This document shows positions 37,498-50,252 of a DNA stretch of 64,000 nt, piece by piece; positions within the stretch are counted from its first letter, which is position 1; each line of letters starts with the position of its first letter. The notes beneath the pieces are model-generated. The model was not told the origin of the DNA, searched no databases, and worked only from the letters and a program-made list of their open reading frames with translations. The translations under genes were made by a program, and so were the position numbers. The DNA lies in the NCBI RefSeq assembly GCF_025698545.1, contig NC_068567.1:930001-994000 (forward strand). Direction: 5' to 3'. This stretch comes from Gossypium raimondii (Eukaryota; Streptophyta; Magnoliopsida; Malvales; Malvaceae).

Positions 37498-39263
37498 ATT
37501 AAACTGGTGGCGTAGAGACAAAGCATGGCATAACCACGTGATATAAATTTTTTCTTTATTGAAAAATCTCTCTCGCAACGTAATCATCCTCATGAAATAA
37601 AAATTTAAGCTTCAACTTACTTAAATTTATGTCTTTTCTAGAAGCCGACAAGTGCTTTGAAATAAAAAAATTATTATTTAGTTCTTTTAAATATTTTTAA
37701 ATTTTAAATTAATAAATATAAAATTATATTTTAAAAATTATAAAGATATAAACTATAAAAATTAAAATTTTATTCGGTCTCTCTAAAAAATTGTTCTAGC
37801 TTTCACCTGGTCTTCTTACATTGATAACTATATCGATATTAATCGAGTTAAAACTCAACCAATCACACATCTATAATCTTATTCTTATTTTAATTGTTTT
37901 ATTGGATGATCGAGTATTTATTATAAAATTACTAAAAAGTATAATCACTTATTTAGTCATTCAACTTAAAAATAAAATCATTTTAGCTCTTCATTTAAAT
38001 TTTTCTTATTTTTAATTTTTAAACTCAGTATTATTTGTTAAATCATCTCAAATGGAATAAAAAATTAGCGTATATTAACTTTATTGATGTGACATCCGAG
38101 TCTCACGATATGCCACATTAATAATTAATTATTTTTAAAAAATTAAAAAATTCAATTTTATACTTTTATATTTTTAAAACAAAGAGGCAAAAATTTAAAT
38201 AGAAGAATAAAATAACTTTTTTGTGAAGTTGGAAGGCTAAATTAGTCATTATATATACAATTTAAACCCAAAACACCATGTATGATATACATTTAACTTT
38301 AATTTTATTATGTAACCAAAACATCAATAGATTATTTATGTAAAATTTTAATAAATATATTTGTTACATAATTTTTATGTAGTTTAATAAGTTTAGTTTT
38401 TTTGATAGAGTAGATCTATAAATATAAATATATTATTATAACTACAGATAAAGAGACTTAAACAATTAAACTTGAATGCTCAAATCCAAACCTTCATGTT
38501 TTTATTACGTTTATTATATTCTAATTGATCGAAAATATATTATTTAAACTTTGTACATTATGATTCTCGGAACTTCAATTTTATTATCTCAATCAAAACT
38601 TCATCCACTAATTATATTATATTTAATTATTTCATATAATATTTATACTATATTATTATAATATATTTTTATATTTTTATATTATGTTATTTTTATGTAT
38701 ATCGAGTTTAATATTATCATATTTTAAGAAAATAATCACAGTGTGTGATAGAAGATTCTAGAAGTTCAAAACAAACATAAATAATAACCCTTTTTTTCAA
38801 GGTTCAAAAGGAATAAGGACAGAAAGTGACGCCCACAGCAGAGGAATTACCGAGAAAAATCCGTGAAAGTGCTATTAAGGATTAATATATCATTTAGGAC
38901 TTAAATTTATTTTAATATTCAATTTGGTATTTGAATTGTGTTCCAAAGTTCAATTTGGTATTCATACCAAACGGCATCATGCTGTTCAATAAATGCTTGA
39001 CATGTGTGCTTGATATATACTTATTCTCGTTGAAGTTTGAATACGAGAGCATGAAGTATGAGCCTTCAAAAACTAAATATCAAGGACCAAAACCATAATT
39101 TCACCAATTATAATTACACTGTTCAATATTTACATGAAGAATAAAAATGGAAAATAAGGACACGGATTTTGGGACCCACTTGTAATATTTTCCACAATCT
39201 AAAATTCGGGCCGAAGTACTCACTGCTTTATTAAACACTTACTATATGCTCATTTCCCCCATC

Positions 39264-39273
39264 AAAGCAAAGC
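39264..39273 (+). repeat. AAAGC microsatellite, 5' leader of NAC copy 1
   Basis: Two AAAGC units about 40 bp before the ATG. The same site has four units in copy 2 (47707-47726) and three in copy 3 (61304-61318). Confidence 0.85.
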
Positions 39274-39305
39274 AAATCATCCGTTTGTGCCTTCCTATCC
39301 ACGCA

Positions 39306-40992
39306 ATGAACAACCCCAAGCTCAAAGGCTATGGCTTCAAGCCCTCCGATCAAATCCTCATCGACTATCTCCGAGACCGAACACTGTTCGGCCGTGATTA
39401 CTTGGTCCAAGATATCATCGTCCTCAGTCACGATATTTGCAACTATGATCCATGGGATCTACCTGGTATGTTCCCTTGTTTTTGTTTTTCTTTTATTCAA
39501 TTACTTACTAACATTCTCTTTAAATTCGATTCTTTCTATTCGTAGGTTGTGATTCGGTCACACCAAATGATTCGGAACGGTTTTTTATTTACCCGAAAAC
39601 GTATAAGTATGCAAACAGTAAGCCCAAGGTGATCGGTACGCCTACAGGACAAGTACCAAACAGTGATCAGCGGCAGCCGATGATAAATCGAGCTACCAAG
39701 AACGGAAAGTGGAAAGTCTCGGGGGTTCGAGTTAACGTAAAGTCTAGTGATGAAACTAAACAAGTGATTGGTATTAAGACAAGATTGTATTTCAAGCACA
39801 ATAGTTGCCCAAACAAAACATCATGTGTGTTACATCAGTACGAACTTGTTGATATTGATCCTTGCCAAGTAAGTTATTCCTTAAACTCGAACCGATTTTC
39901 AGTTGTGTTGCGTTTATTGTAATGAATTTTTCTTCTCATTGATTTTTGTAGGATAAATATTTTCTTGGTAAAGTGATAATGAAAGAATTTAAGCAGACCA
40001 ATATTTCAAGTAACAATATAAATGGTCGGATTTCAATTCCAGAGGTTAGTTAACTTCAATTTGTGCCAACAATGGTGACTAATTAAAATACTACACATCA
40101 AGTTTATGTTTTATGTATATTTCAGGTTCGAGTAGAACTTGGTCCGGAGCCATTAGTTGAAACCGAAGTAACTAATGAGTACGAGTGGACTCAAAGTGAA
40201 CAAACTAATGAATTTATAACTCCTTGTCCGGTTTTCGGCAACGAAAACTTTATTGATGACGGGAATGAAGTGATCTCTAATCACCAGTCACAAGTAAGAA
40301 CGCTTTTCTCAGAAATTTCGAAGTTTAGTTTATTTAATTAATGTAATTACTGTTAAAACGTGTCTCGAAATCCACAGATAAATAAAGAGCTAATTAGAAG
40401 CTTGGAAGTACCTAATATAGGTATTGAGGATCAAAATCAATCATACCAGAATATTGGGATCGATAATGATCCAACAGTCCCCGATGAAGGAAGCAATCAA
40501 CATAATATAGGTGCAGTTGCAGAGAATGAAAGCTCAATGTTGCCTTCTAATTTACATGACCATCTAATAGATTTTATAAATCAAATGGTGAGTAACTTCT
40601 ATATTGTTCATAAAAAAACAGGCATAAAACATGTTGAAAAATCTAATATTTGCTTGTTCAATATGATCCAGGAATGGTCCGATTTATACAACTTATGCCG
40701 CGGTAACGATGACGGGCTTTTTCTCGACGAGTTGTCTGACGAGCCGCCAGAACTCGGGCCACAAAATCAATGCGGTATTAACCAGCAAGTTGCTGCTGGT
40801 GCTGAGATAGAGAGCACCAATTTGCCCCCTTTGGATGTGACTGAATCTTCCTACTCGACGGATTCAGTCCGTAAAAGATCAGCCTTGGAGGTTGAAAGAT
40901 CGGCCACCGGTGTAGAAACTGAATTGGCTCAACAACAAGCAAACAGAAGTAGATTAAAAAGTTCGAGTTGCTTATCTCCCGTATTTGATTAG
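39306..40992 (+). CDS. Divergent NAC-domain transcription factor, copy 1
   Basis: Exons: 39306-39465, 39546-39868, 39952-40044, 40126-40293, 40378-40587, 40672-40992; all GT-AG, 424 residues. NAC subdomains are seen in order: LKGYGFKPSDQILIDYLRDR (A), DPWDLPG (B), the block with FFIYPKTYKY (C), NRATKNGKWKVSG, equivalent to the usual WKATG motif (D), and IGIKTRLYF with NKTSCVLHQYEL (E). The first residues are shorter than the usual LPPGFRFHPTDEE start. The rest is acidic and Asn/Gln-rich and ends with VRKRSALEVE and a basic NRSRLK, possible nuclear signals. The last intron (40588-40671) is 84 bp with no stop in frame, so retaining it would simply add 28 residues. The normal TAA after NRSRL is AAA here, adding KSSSCLSPVFD. 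The role is inferred as nuclear DNA binding; the target is unknown. Confidence 0.82.
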
Positions 40993-41451
40993 TGCTTATA
41001 AGTCGTAATGTTAGACCCATTGTCTTATAAGTTAGTTTTCGAGGTTGGGTTTAAGTTTATTTGACTTGGGATCCTATCTAGGCATAGGTATTTATATCGA
41101 AAAGATTTTTTGCGTTGCTTGTATTACAAGTTAGGTTTTGAGGTCTCGTGTTTGAATATGTTTCAACTGTATATATGGACATCTGTAATAGCAAGTGCGG
41201 CTTGCTTGATATGTTTTTCTTTTTATGTTGATTTCAGAAGTTATAGCATGTAATTTCTTGACATTTGTTGCTGCTGTAAGAGAAAAGACACAGAACCATA
41301 TAGTGGGGAGCATAACAAACTAAAGTGGCAAAAGAACAACAGGTTTGTGGTCAAAAAGGAAGAGAATAATGAAGAAAAATGAGGGTTGGAAAAAAAAAAG
41401 CATAAAAGTTTGCAAGTAATTTCATTCCAGAAAAATAATAATATCAATGTT

Positions 41452-41590
41452 GCCGGCTAAGTTCTAGCTCAATTGGTATTAGTATTATTGTCTACGTAAG
41501 AGGATGTCGATTTGAACGTGCTGAAACACATTTATCCTCCTATTGAAGGGTTGGTGAGCAATTATGGATAATTCTAGTCAATTTGTATAA
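41452..41590 (+). mobile_element. tRNA-derived SINE (unit A)
   Basis: The body begins GCCGGCTAAGTTC. 'tagctcaattggtatta' fits a polymerase III A box; 'gatttgaacgtg' 40 bases on fits a B box ('gggtttgaacgtg' in unit B). It is flanked by near-direct repeats 'aataatatcaatgtt' (about 41437-41451) and 'taatgacatcaatgtt' (to 41606), as LINE-driven insertion makes. It is present at the same place in all three units. Confidence 0.7.
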
Positions 41591-41914
41591 TAATGACATC
41601 AATGTTCGATGGACCAATACTTTCGACTAGTTATAGGAGAAATGACGAATAATTTACATTATTTAAGTCAAAACATTAAATAACAGGTTCAAAGTTAAAC
41701 AATTATTTTTCATTAAATTTATAAGAAAAAAACGTCTCGTTAAAAAAAAATCAACTTTTATGCCAATTAGTTATAGGTGAAGTTACGAATGATTTAGCTT
41801 TATTTAAGTCAAGAAATTAAGTCTCAAGTTTAAATCTAAACAATCCCTTTTCCTTCCTCTAATTTAAAAAAACCTTTATAAGAAAATAATGTCATAATTT
41901 ATTGAAATAAACAG

Positions 41915-42262
41915 GGTAAAAATTTTATTAGGAGTCATATTTCATTTTGTTTCCTCTATTGAAAAAGTGCAATTAGCACTTGTACATTACATAATAAAGT
42001 AAAATAGTCATTTCTGTTAAATTTTTTGTCCATTTGTATATAAACTGGTTTGCCTGCCGGAACAACTAGACAGTGACGTCACGTGTTCCTTATGCTGACG
42101 TACAAGGATAAATTTTTAACAGTAGAAATGGATAAAATTTTTAATAGAATGACCAGTTTACTTTTTTATCTAACGTATAAAGATTATTTTACCCTTTTTT
42201 TGAGTAAATGAAGCAAACTATAATCTAACTCCTAGTAAAGGGACATCAATTGTACTTTTACC
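41915..42262. mobile_element. MITE-like inverted repeat (unit A)
   Basis: It starts GGTAAAAATTTTATTAGGAG and ends 'ctcctagtaaagggac ... tgtacttttacc'. The arms mirror each other over about 60 bp. Same family as 10915 and 28141. Confidence 0.7.
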
Positions 42263-42902
42263 AATAAAAAGAAAAGTGTTAGTGCATGGTGTTGATAGTA
42301 TACGACATATCTTTTAAGTTTTTTTTTTTTTAAATGTATATGAACAACTAAGATTGTTTAAACCAGACCAGATTTCAATCGGATAGATTGAACCAAGAAT
42401 TAATTGAGATATGGGTTCGGAGAAAGATATTGAACTGGTTAACTCAAGAATCAATATAAACTAGTTGAACTAAACAAAAAATCGATTGAATCAAACAATT
42501 AAATCGATTGAACTAAATTTTTAATATTTTTAATAAATTATTTAATTAAATAGGATGCACTGAACAAACCGATCAGATCAATTATCTATTTGCGACCAAT
42601 TCGATTATTGATTTAGTTCTAAAAAACTTTGTCAACAAGCAAAACCATAAAGGCAGAGAAGCTTTGGACGCAAGTAATGTAAGAGTTGAGGGTTATTTTT
42701 TCTACGAAAAGACTGGGGTGAGCATAACAAACTAAAGTAAGCGAAAGAAAAATTTGGAACAGGCCAAAAAGGTAGTTGACTAATGGCAATTTAAAAGAAG
42801 AATCATGAAAATTTTAAAAGAAGAATACTAGTGAATCAGACAATTCGTGTCAAAGATCGTAAAAAAAAATATTATGTTTTTATTAAACTGGTGGCGTAGA
42901 GA

Positions 42903-43309
42903 TAGAAGTGCTCATGGGCCGGGCTGGGCCTATAAAAAATTTTGGCCCGAGTCCTAGATCCAGGCCCGGCCCGAAATATGGGCCTGAAATTTTGTCCATG
43001 CCCGGCCCGGGAAAAAAATCATAAGCCCGGGCCCAGCCCGGCCCATTTTTAATAAAATACCAAAAAATTATTTTAAAAATTAAAAAAATTAAAAAAAGTA
43101 TTTTAAAAATATTTTAAAATTAAAAAATTTAAAATTTAAAAATATTTATTATATCGGGCCGGGCCAGGTTGGGCCCGGGCCAAAAAAGTTGTGCCCGAGG
43201 CCCGGCCCATTTTCTAAATGGGCCTCATTTTTTGCCCAAGCCCATATTTCAAGCCTATATTTTTACCCAAACTCGGCCCGACGGCCCGCCCGGCCCATGA
43301 GCACCTCTA
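42903..43309. mobile_element. Short hAT-type element, CGTAGAGA target duplication
   Basis: 407 bp. The ends are TAGAAGTGCTCATGGGCCGG (one base off the TAGAGGTGCTC form) and 'cccatgagcacctcta'. Perfect 8-bp duplications CGTAGAGA stand at 42895-42902 and 43310-43317. Units A (37511-37518) and C (53425-53432) have a single CGTAGAGA and no element. It has no transposase, and the middle is an A/T-rich run. Confidence 0.93.
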
Positions 43310-43607
43310 CGTAGAGACAAAGCATGGCAGTACCACGTGATTACACATCTATAAATTTTTTCTTTTTTCAAAAATCTCTCTCTCAACGTAACTATCCTCG
43401 TCATGAAACAAAAATTTAATCAGCTTCAACTTACTCGAATTCATGTCTTGTTAGAAGCTGGTAAGGGCCTTTAAAATGGAAAATTATTATTTAAGTCTTT
43501 TAAATATTTTTAAAATTTTAAATTAGTAAATATAAAATTATATTTTGACCTTTCAATATTATATATATTCAATTTAATTTTTTAAAAGTTATAAAGATAT
43601 AGACTAT

Positions 43608-45954
43608 TGTCGAAACCGTTTTTGAAAACAAAAAAAATTGTCCACTTTTAAAAATAAAACTGGAGTCGCCACCGATCCTTTATTAAGGTGTGACCGGCCC
43701 ACCTTAAAAATGATTTTGGTCTGCGAATTTTGAAAACAGTTCGAGTCAAGATTCACATGACGAGGAAGGGTTAGCACCCTCGTAACGCCCAAAAATCGGT
43801 ACCAAATTGACTATTTAATGTCTTAGTGTCGAAAGTTAAAAAAGATTTTAAAATAAGCTTGAATGATGAAATTTGCAAAAGGATAACCAATTGTTCAAGT
43901 CATGTAAAGAAATTGAGTCCCAATACGTTAGGGTACAATTCCTCATAATCCCCGAACTTTGGATATCTCTCTTATTTTATACGAAAATCTTCATTTCGAG
44001 AAAGTAACATGCCACACCCAATACGTTAGGGCACAACAAGTTAAGTTCCCAAAAATGATTTTTATGCATTTTGAATAAAAACTATTCTTAGTCATTTAGG
44101 ATTGACGAAGAAAATCGGAACCCAATACGTTAGGGCTCAATTTCCCTCGAAAATCCCAAACTTCCAAAAATGCTTTTATTCAAAAAAAACCTTTAAATCA
44201 AGAAAATAACTTTGATGTATTTTCAAGAGGGTATGTTAAAGAGCTAATATACAATATGATACAGATCCTTTAATTTTCAGCATACACGAATAAATATTCA
44301 CAAAAACATATACAAGTACAATTAACAAGTAAATTTGCAAATATATGTACACATATATTTATTACGCATATACAAGGATACATAAAAAATGGAATGGAGT
44401 ATAACAATCAAAACTAACAAAAATGCATGCATATATATTTGAAAATCGTGAAAATAAAATAAAAATATAAAAGTATGTACATGTGTATATATTTACAAGA
44501 TAAAAAAATGTTTAAGTATACATGAAAATCTGCATTCGCATATATTTAGATATACATATATATATATAATATATAAAATAATAGATTATGTAAAACAATA
44601 TAAATATTTATAATAATTTTAAAAACGGGTACATAAGTGTATTAAAACGTGCATGTGTTATGGAACATATATATATAAATATAAAGTATAAAGTATACAA
44701 AGAAATTTAGAAAAGTAAAATAAAACAAGTATGCATGCGTAAAACATATGCAAATTTAAACACTCAAAAGTATATATTAAAATATGCACATATATTATAT
44801 AAAAATATGCGTGTATATGTATTGCAATTATAGTAGTAATAATAATAGAAAACAACGCAATAATAACAATATAATGTAACATAATAATAGTAAAAAAAAT
44901 ATAAAAAAAAATGAAAAGAAGGATTGAATTGAATTTAAAACAAAAAATGGGGGGCAAAATTTAAAACAATAAAAAAGATCAATTTGAACACGCGAGCGAT
45001 AGTGGGGGACTAAAAAGGAAATAATTCCTTCCCTTCCAAAACGCTGCGCAATGTGGTATCAAATTGAAATAAAAATGAAATACGCAACCCAAATTTTAAA
45101 ACGAATAAAAAGGATTTAATTGACGTGCGCTGCAAAAGAAAGGGGCTAAATGCGCAAATTCCCCACCTGACGTCAGAGCGCGCGGATCCTCCCCTTCGGG
45201 TCGGGTCACCGCGCGGGTCAGGGCCTGGACAAAACGGCACCGTTTTGAGGTTTTAATAAAACAAAATTTCCTTTTCAAAATCATTCAGAACCGAATGAAA
45301 GAAGAAAAAAAACTAAAAAAAAAAATCCTCTGGTGTTCTGCTAGGGTTTTCCCCCCCAAGCGTCCTCGCGCCGCCGCTCGCCTGGCCAAGCTCCGATCGC
45401 GACGGAGATGGCCACCAGTCCGGCGTCCTCAACAAATGAGGTAAACCCTTTCCCTTTTCTTTGTTATTTTTTTAAAAAACCATAAAACGCAAAAGGAGAG
45501 AAAAAAATAAAATAAAAATGAAACTAAAAGAACCCGACTCACCTTAAAAAAACTTTATACTCTGTTTTCCTTTCAATTTCTTTTTTCTATTTCTCTGTTA
45601 TTCAATATCCGTCCCTTTTTACAGATTTCAAAGGGCCTTTTATAGGCCAAAAATAAAATAAATCGAGGGGGAAAAATAATCTTGCTTGCTGTTTTTTTTC
45701 TCTTTGGACTCCTTGAGTCCGTTTTTCAGGTGTTCGTGGAGAGTTTGGCGCGCGTGGAGGCCGAAACGTGCGGCGATCGGGCGTTGGGCGCGGCGCGAGT
45801 ACTGTTGCGGCGTTGAGGCAGATGCGGCGCTCCTTATTGCTTAGGGTTTTTCTGCTTAACTTTGTAGTGTTGGGCCAGGAACCGTTTTGGGCCGTCTGTT
45901 TAATTTTGTAATGTTGGACTAGGAACTGCTTTGGACCGATTGGGCCTTATTACA
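43608..45954 (+). mobile_element. Solo LTR, 2347 bp, ACTAT target duplication
   Basis: It starts TGTCGAAACCG and ends CCTTATTACA, flanked by ACTAT (43603-43607 and 45955-45959); unit A has a single ACTAT (37752-37756). Inside are three spaced 'cccaatacgttaggg' motifs (about 43919, 44016 and 44121), an AT-rich middle, a GC-rich leader-like stretch (45160-45440) with TGACGTCA at 45168-45175 and a palindrome CAAAACGGCACCGTTTTG (45231-45248), and a 47-bp tandem pair near the end (45856-45950). The open frame 45010-45240 (minus) is incidental. Confidence 0.9.
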
Positions 45955-47706
45955 ACTATAAAAAAATTAAAATTTCATTCGATCCCTCTAAAAAATTGTT
46001 CTAGCTTCGCCCCTGGTATTCTTACATTGATAACTATACTCATATTAATCGAGCTAAAACTCAACCAATCATACATCTATAATCTTATTCTTATTTTAAT
46101 TGTTTTATTGGATGATCGAGTATTTATTATAAAATTACTAAAAAGTATAACCACTTATTTGGTCATTCAACTTAAAAATAAAGTCATTTTAGCTATTCAT
46201 TTAAATTTTTCTTATTTTTAACTCTTAAACTTGTATTATTTGTTAAATCATCCCAAATGGATAAGAAACTTAGCGCATATTAACTTTGCTGACGTGACAT
46301 CCATGTAGGAGTCCACGTATATGCCACATTAGTAATTAATTATTTTTAAAAAAATTATAAAATATTAAAAATTGCAAACTTATACTTTTTATATTTTTAA
46401 TTTTTTGAATTTTATTTTAAAATTTAATTAATTGTTAATGTGGCATCAATGTGTATGACAGTTAAGAAAGTTAACAAATAGACGAAAATTTAAATGGAAG
46501 AATAAAATGATTTTTTGTGAAGTTAGAAGGCTAAATTAGTCATTATATATACAATTTAAACCCAAAACACCATGTATGATATACATTTAACTTTAATTTT
46601 ATCATGGTAACCAAAACATCAATAGATTATTTATGTAAAATTTTAATAAATATATTTGTTACATAAATTTTTTATTCATATCACGTGTAGTTTAATAAAT
46701 TTTTTTTAACTGAGTAGATTTATAAATATAAATATATGATCATAACTACACATAAAGAGACTTAAACAATTAAACCTGAATGCTCAAATTGAAACCTTTA
46801 TGTTTTTATTAAGTTTATTATATTTTAATTGATCGAAAATATATTATTTAAACTTTGTACATTATGATTCTCGAACTTCAATTTTGTTATCTCAATCAAA
46901 ATTTCATCCACTAATCATATTATATTTAATTATTTTATAATATTTATTTTTTTATATAAGACCATCTTAAATTCAGACACTTAAATGTGTATCTACTTAA
47001 ACTACCACACAAATAAAATCATTAATTACTTATATTAATTAGAATATGGTAAACATCTTTGATCAACGGGTCAAATGTTGAGTTCTTATAATATAAAAAT
47101 ATATTTTAGATTTTTATATTTTGATATAATGTTATTTTTATGTAAATCGGGTTTAATATTATCATATTTTAAGAAAATAATCACAGTGTGTGAAGATTCT
47201 AGAAGTTCAAACAAAACATCATTAATATCCCTTTTTTTCAAGGTTCGAAAGGAAGAAGGGCAGAAAGTGACGCCCACAGCAGAGGAATTTCTGAGAAAAA
47301 TCGGTGAAAGTGCTATTAAGGATTAATATATCATTTAGGACTTGAATTTATCTTAATATTCAATTTGATATTTGAATTGTGTACCAAAGTTTAATTTGGT
47401 ATTCATACCAAATCACATCATGCTGTTCAATAAATGCTTGACATGTGTGCTCGATATATACTTATTCTCGTTGAAGTGTAAATACGAGAGCATGAAGTAT
47501 GAGCCTTCAAAAACTAAATATCAAGGACCAAAACCATAATTTCACCAATTATAATCACACTGTTCAATATTTACATAAAGAAAAAAAAATGGAAAATAAG
47601 GACACGGATTTTGGGACCCAATTGTAATATTTTCCACAATCTAATCTTCGGGCCGAAGTACTGACTGCTTTATGAAGCACTTACTATATACTCATTTCCC
47701 CCATCA

Positions 47707-47726
47707 AAGCAAAGCAAAGCAAAGCA
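47707..47726 (+). repeat. AAAGC microsatellite, 5' leader of NAC copy 2
   Basis: Four AAAGC units about 30 bp before the ATG, against two in copy 1 and three in copy 3. Confidence 0.85.
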
Positions 47727-47757
47727 AATCATCCGTTTGTGCCTTCCTATCCATGCA

Positions 47758-49604
47758 ATGAACAACCTCAAGCTCAAAGGCTATGGCTTCAACCCCTCCG
47801 AGCAAATCCTCATCGGCTATCTCCGAGACCGAACACTGTTCGGCCGTGATTACTTGGTCCAAGACATCATCGACCTCGGTCACGATATTTGCAACTATGA
47901 TCCATGGGATCTACCTAGTATGTTCCCTTGTTTTTGTCTTTCTTTTATTCAATTACTTACTAACATTCTCTTTAAATTCGATTCTTTCTATTCGTAGGTT
48001 GCGATTCTATCACACCGAGTGATTCGGAACGGTTTTTTATTTACCCGAAAACGTATAAGTATGCAAACAGTAAGTCCAAGGTGATTGGTACGCCTACAGG
48101 ACAAGTACCGAAAGGTGAACAATGGCAGCCGATGATAAATCGAGCTACCAAGAACGGAAATTGGAAAGTCTCGGGGGATCAAGTTGATGTAAAGTCTAGT
48201 GATGATACTAAACAAGTGATTGGTATTAAGACAAGGTTGTATTTCAGGCACAATAGCTGCCCAAACAAAACAACATGGACGTTATATCAGTTCGAACTTG
48301 TTGGTATTGATCCTTGCCAAGTAAGTTATTCCTTAAACTCGAACCGATTTTCGGTTGCGTTGCGTTTATTGTAATGAATTTTTCTTCTCATTGATTTTTG
48401 TAGGATAAATATTTTCTTGGTAAAGTGATAATGAAAAAGCCAACCAATATTTCAAGTAACAATATAGACGATCAGATCTCAATTCCGCAGGTTAGTTAAC
48501 TTCAATTCGTGCCAACAATGGTGACTAATTAAAATACTACACATCGAGTTTACGTTTTATGCATATTTCAAGTTCGAGCAGAACTTGGTCCGGAGCCATT
48601 AGTTGAAACGGAAGTAACTAATGAGTACGATGAGTGGACTCAAAGTGAACAAACTAATGAATTTATAACACCCTATCCAGTTTTCGACAATGAGAACTTT
48701 ATTGCTAACGGGAATGAAGTGATCTCCTATCACCAGTCGCAAGTAATAACACTTTTCTCGGAAATTTTTAAAATACTACACATCGAGTTTATGTTTTATG
48801 TATATTTCAAGTTCGAGTAGAACTCGGTTCAGAGCCATTAGTTGAAACCGAAGTTACTAATGAGTATGGGTGGACTCAAAGTGAACAAACTAATGAATTT
48901 ATAACTCCCTGTCCGGTTTTCGACAATGAGAACTTTATTGATGATTGGAATGAAGTGATCTCCAATCACCAAGCACAAGTAAGAACACTTTTCTCGGAAA
49001 TTTTTAAAATACTACACATTGAGTTTATGTTTTATGTATATTTCAGGTTCAAGTAGAACTCGGTTCAGAGCCATTAGTTGAAAACGAAGTAACTAATGAG
49101 TACGGGTGGACTCAAAGTGAACAAACTTATGAATTTATAACTCCCTGTCCGGTTTTCGACATTAATGATGGGAATGAAGTGATCTCCAATCACCAGTCAC
49201 AAGTAAGAACAATTTTCTCGGAAATTTTGAAGTTTAGTTCATTTAATTCATGTAATTACTGTTAAAACGGGTCTCAAAATCTACAGATAAATATGGAGCT
49301 AATTAGAAGCTTGGAAGCACCTAATATAGGTATTGAGGATCAAAATCAATCATACCGGAATATTGGGATCGATATTAATGATCGAACAGTCCCTGATGGA
49401 AGCAATCAACTTAATATAGTTGCAGTTGCAGAGAATGAAAGCTCAATGTTGCCTTCTAATTTACATGACCTAATTCAAATGGTGAGTAACTTCTATATTG
49501 TTCATAAAAAAACAGGCATAAAACATGTTGAAAAATCTAATATTTGCTTGTTCAATATGATCCAGAAATGGTCTGACTTATACAACTTATACGGCTGGTG
49601 CTGA
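47758..49604 (+). CDS. Divergent NAC-domain gene, copy 2, C-terminus truncated
   Basis: The NAC exons match copy 1: 47758-47917, 47998-48320 and 48404-48490, encoding LKGYGFNPSEQILIGYLRDR, DPWDLP and NRATKNGNWKVSG. The next exon exists three times: 48572-48742, 48811-48978 and 49047-49202. The first two have 'ttcaa|gttcgag' where the others have 'ttcag|gtt', so their acceptor is lost or moved by one base. Only the third keeps a proper site, so a normal-length message is still possible by skipping two. Then 49287-49481 and 49566-49604. In the last exon a deletion of about 110 bp relative to copy 1 shifts the frame and stops at 49602-49604, losing the Ser-rich tail and the VRKRS motif, whose coding sequence remains untranslated to 49758. 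The donor of exon 1 reads CTA|GTATGT. Possibly functional as a shorter NAC protein, possibly on the way to a pseudogene. Confidence 0.72.
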
Positions 49605-49758
49605 GATAGAGAGCACCAATTTGCCCCCTTTGGATGTGGCTGAATCTTCCTACTCGACGGATTCAGTCCGTAAAAGATCAGCCTTGGAGGTTGAAGGATC
49701 GGGCACCGGTGTAGAAACTGAATTGGCTCAACAACAAGCAAAGAGAAGTAGATTATAA
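49605..49758 (+). pseudogene. Orphaned C-terminal coding stretch of NAC copy 2
   Basis: After the premature stop another frame still encodes the AGAEIESTNLPPLDV and STDSVRKRSALEVE region and ends at TAA in RSRL, as in copies 1 and 3. It is cut off by the frameshifting deletion. Confidence 0.8.
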
Positions 49759-50252
49759 AGTTCGTGTTGCTTATCTCCCGTATTTGATTAGTGCTTATAA
49801 GTCGTAATGTTAGACCTATCCTCTTATAAGTTAGTTTTAGAGGTTGGGTTTATGTTTATTTGACTTGGGTTTACGTTGCTTGTATTACAAGTTAGGTTTT
49901 GAGGTCGTGTGTTTCGATATGTTTCAACTATATATATGGACATCTATAATAGCAAAGCGTGGCTTGCTTGATATATATATATATATATATATTAATATAG
50001 ATATATTTATTTCAAAAGTTATAACATGTAATTTCTTGACATTTGTTGATGTTGTAAGAGTAAAGACAGAGATAGTGGGGAGCATAACAAACTAAAGTGG
50101 CAAAAGAACAACAGGTTAGTGGTCAAAAAGGCAGAGAATAATGAAGAAAAATTAGGGTTGGAAAAAAAGCATAAAAGTTTGCAAGTAATTTCATTCCAGA
50201 AAAATAAAATGTCACATTTTTAAGAGATTAAAGAAAAAAAAAATATCAATGT

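Larger units (their letters stand above)
37498..42881. repeat. Segmental duplication unit A
   Basis: Unit A holds a spacer, NAC gene copy 1 and its downstream region. It is the shortest copy and lacks all the large insertions of B and C, so it serves as the empty-site reference. It starts right behind the phosphoglycerate mutase promoter (common start 'attaaactggtggcgtaga') and ends near 42880, where B begins with the same words. The spacer 37950-38280 contains an inverted repeat ('agtcattcaactta' against 'gaagttggaaggctaaattagtcatt') shared with B and C. Confidence 0.88.
40993..42881. other. Downstream region of NAC copy 1
   Basis: No further gene. It holds the 3' region of the NAC gene, a SINE (41452-41590), a MITE (41915-42262) and AT-rich DNA. 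All of these recur in B, and the SINE also in C. Confidence 0.7.

Noticed and set aside
44500-44990. Long AT-rich minus-strand frame (44658-44957)
   Set aside because: Ile/Tyr/Phe-rich translation of low-complexity DNA in an LTR; no membrane-protein family recognised.
45010-45240. GC-rich 76-codon frame in the solo LTR
   Set aside because: It falls within the LTR leader; the composition explains the open frame.
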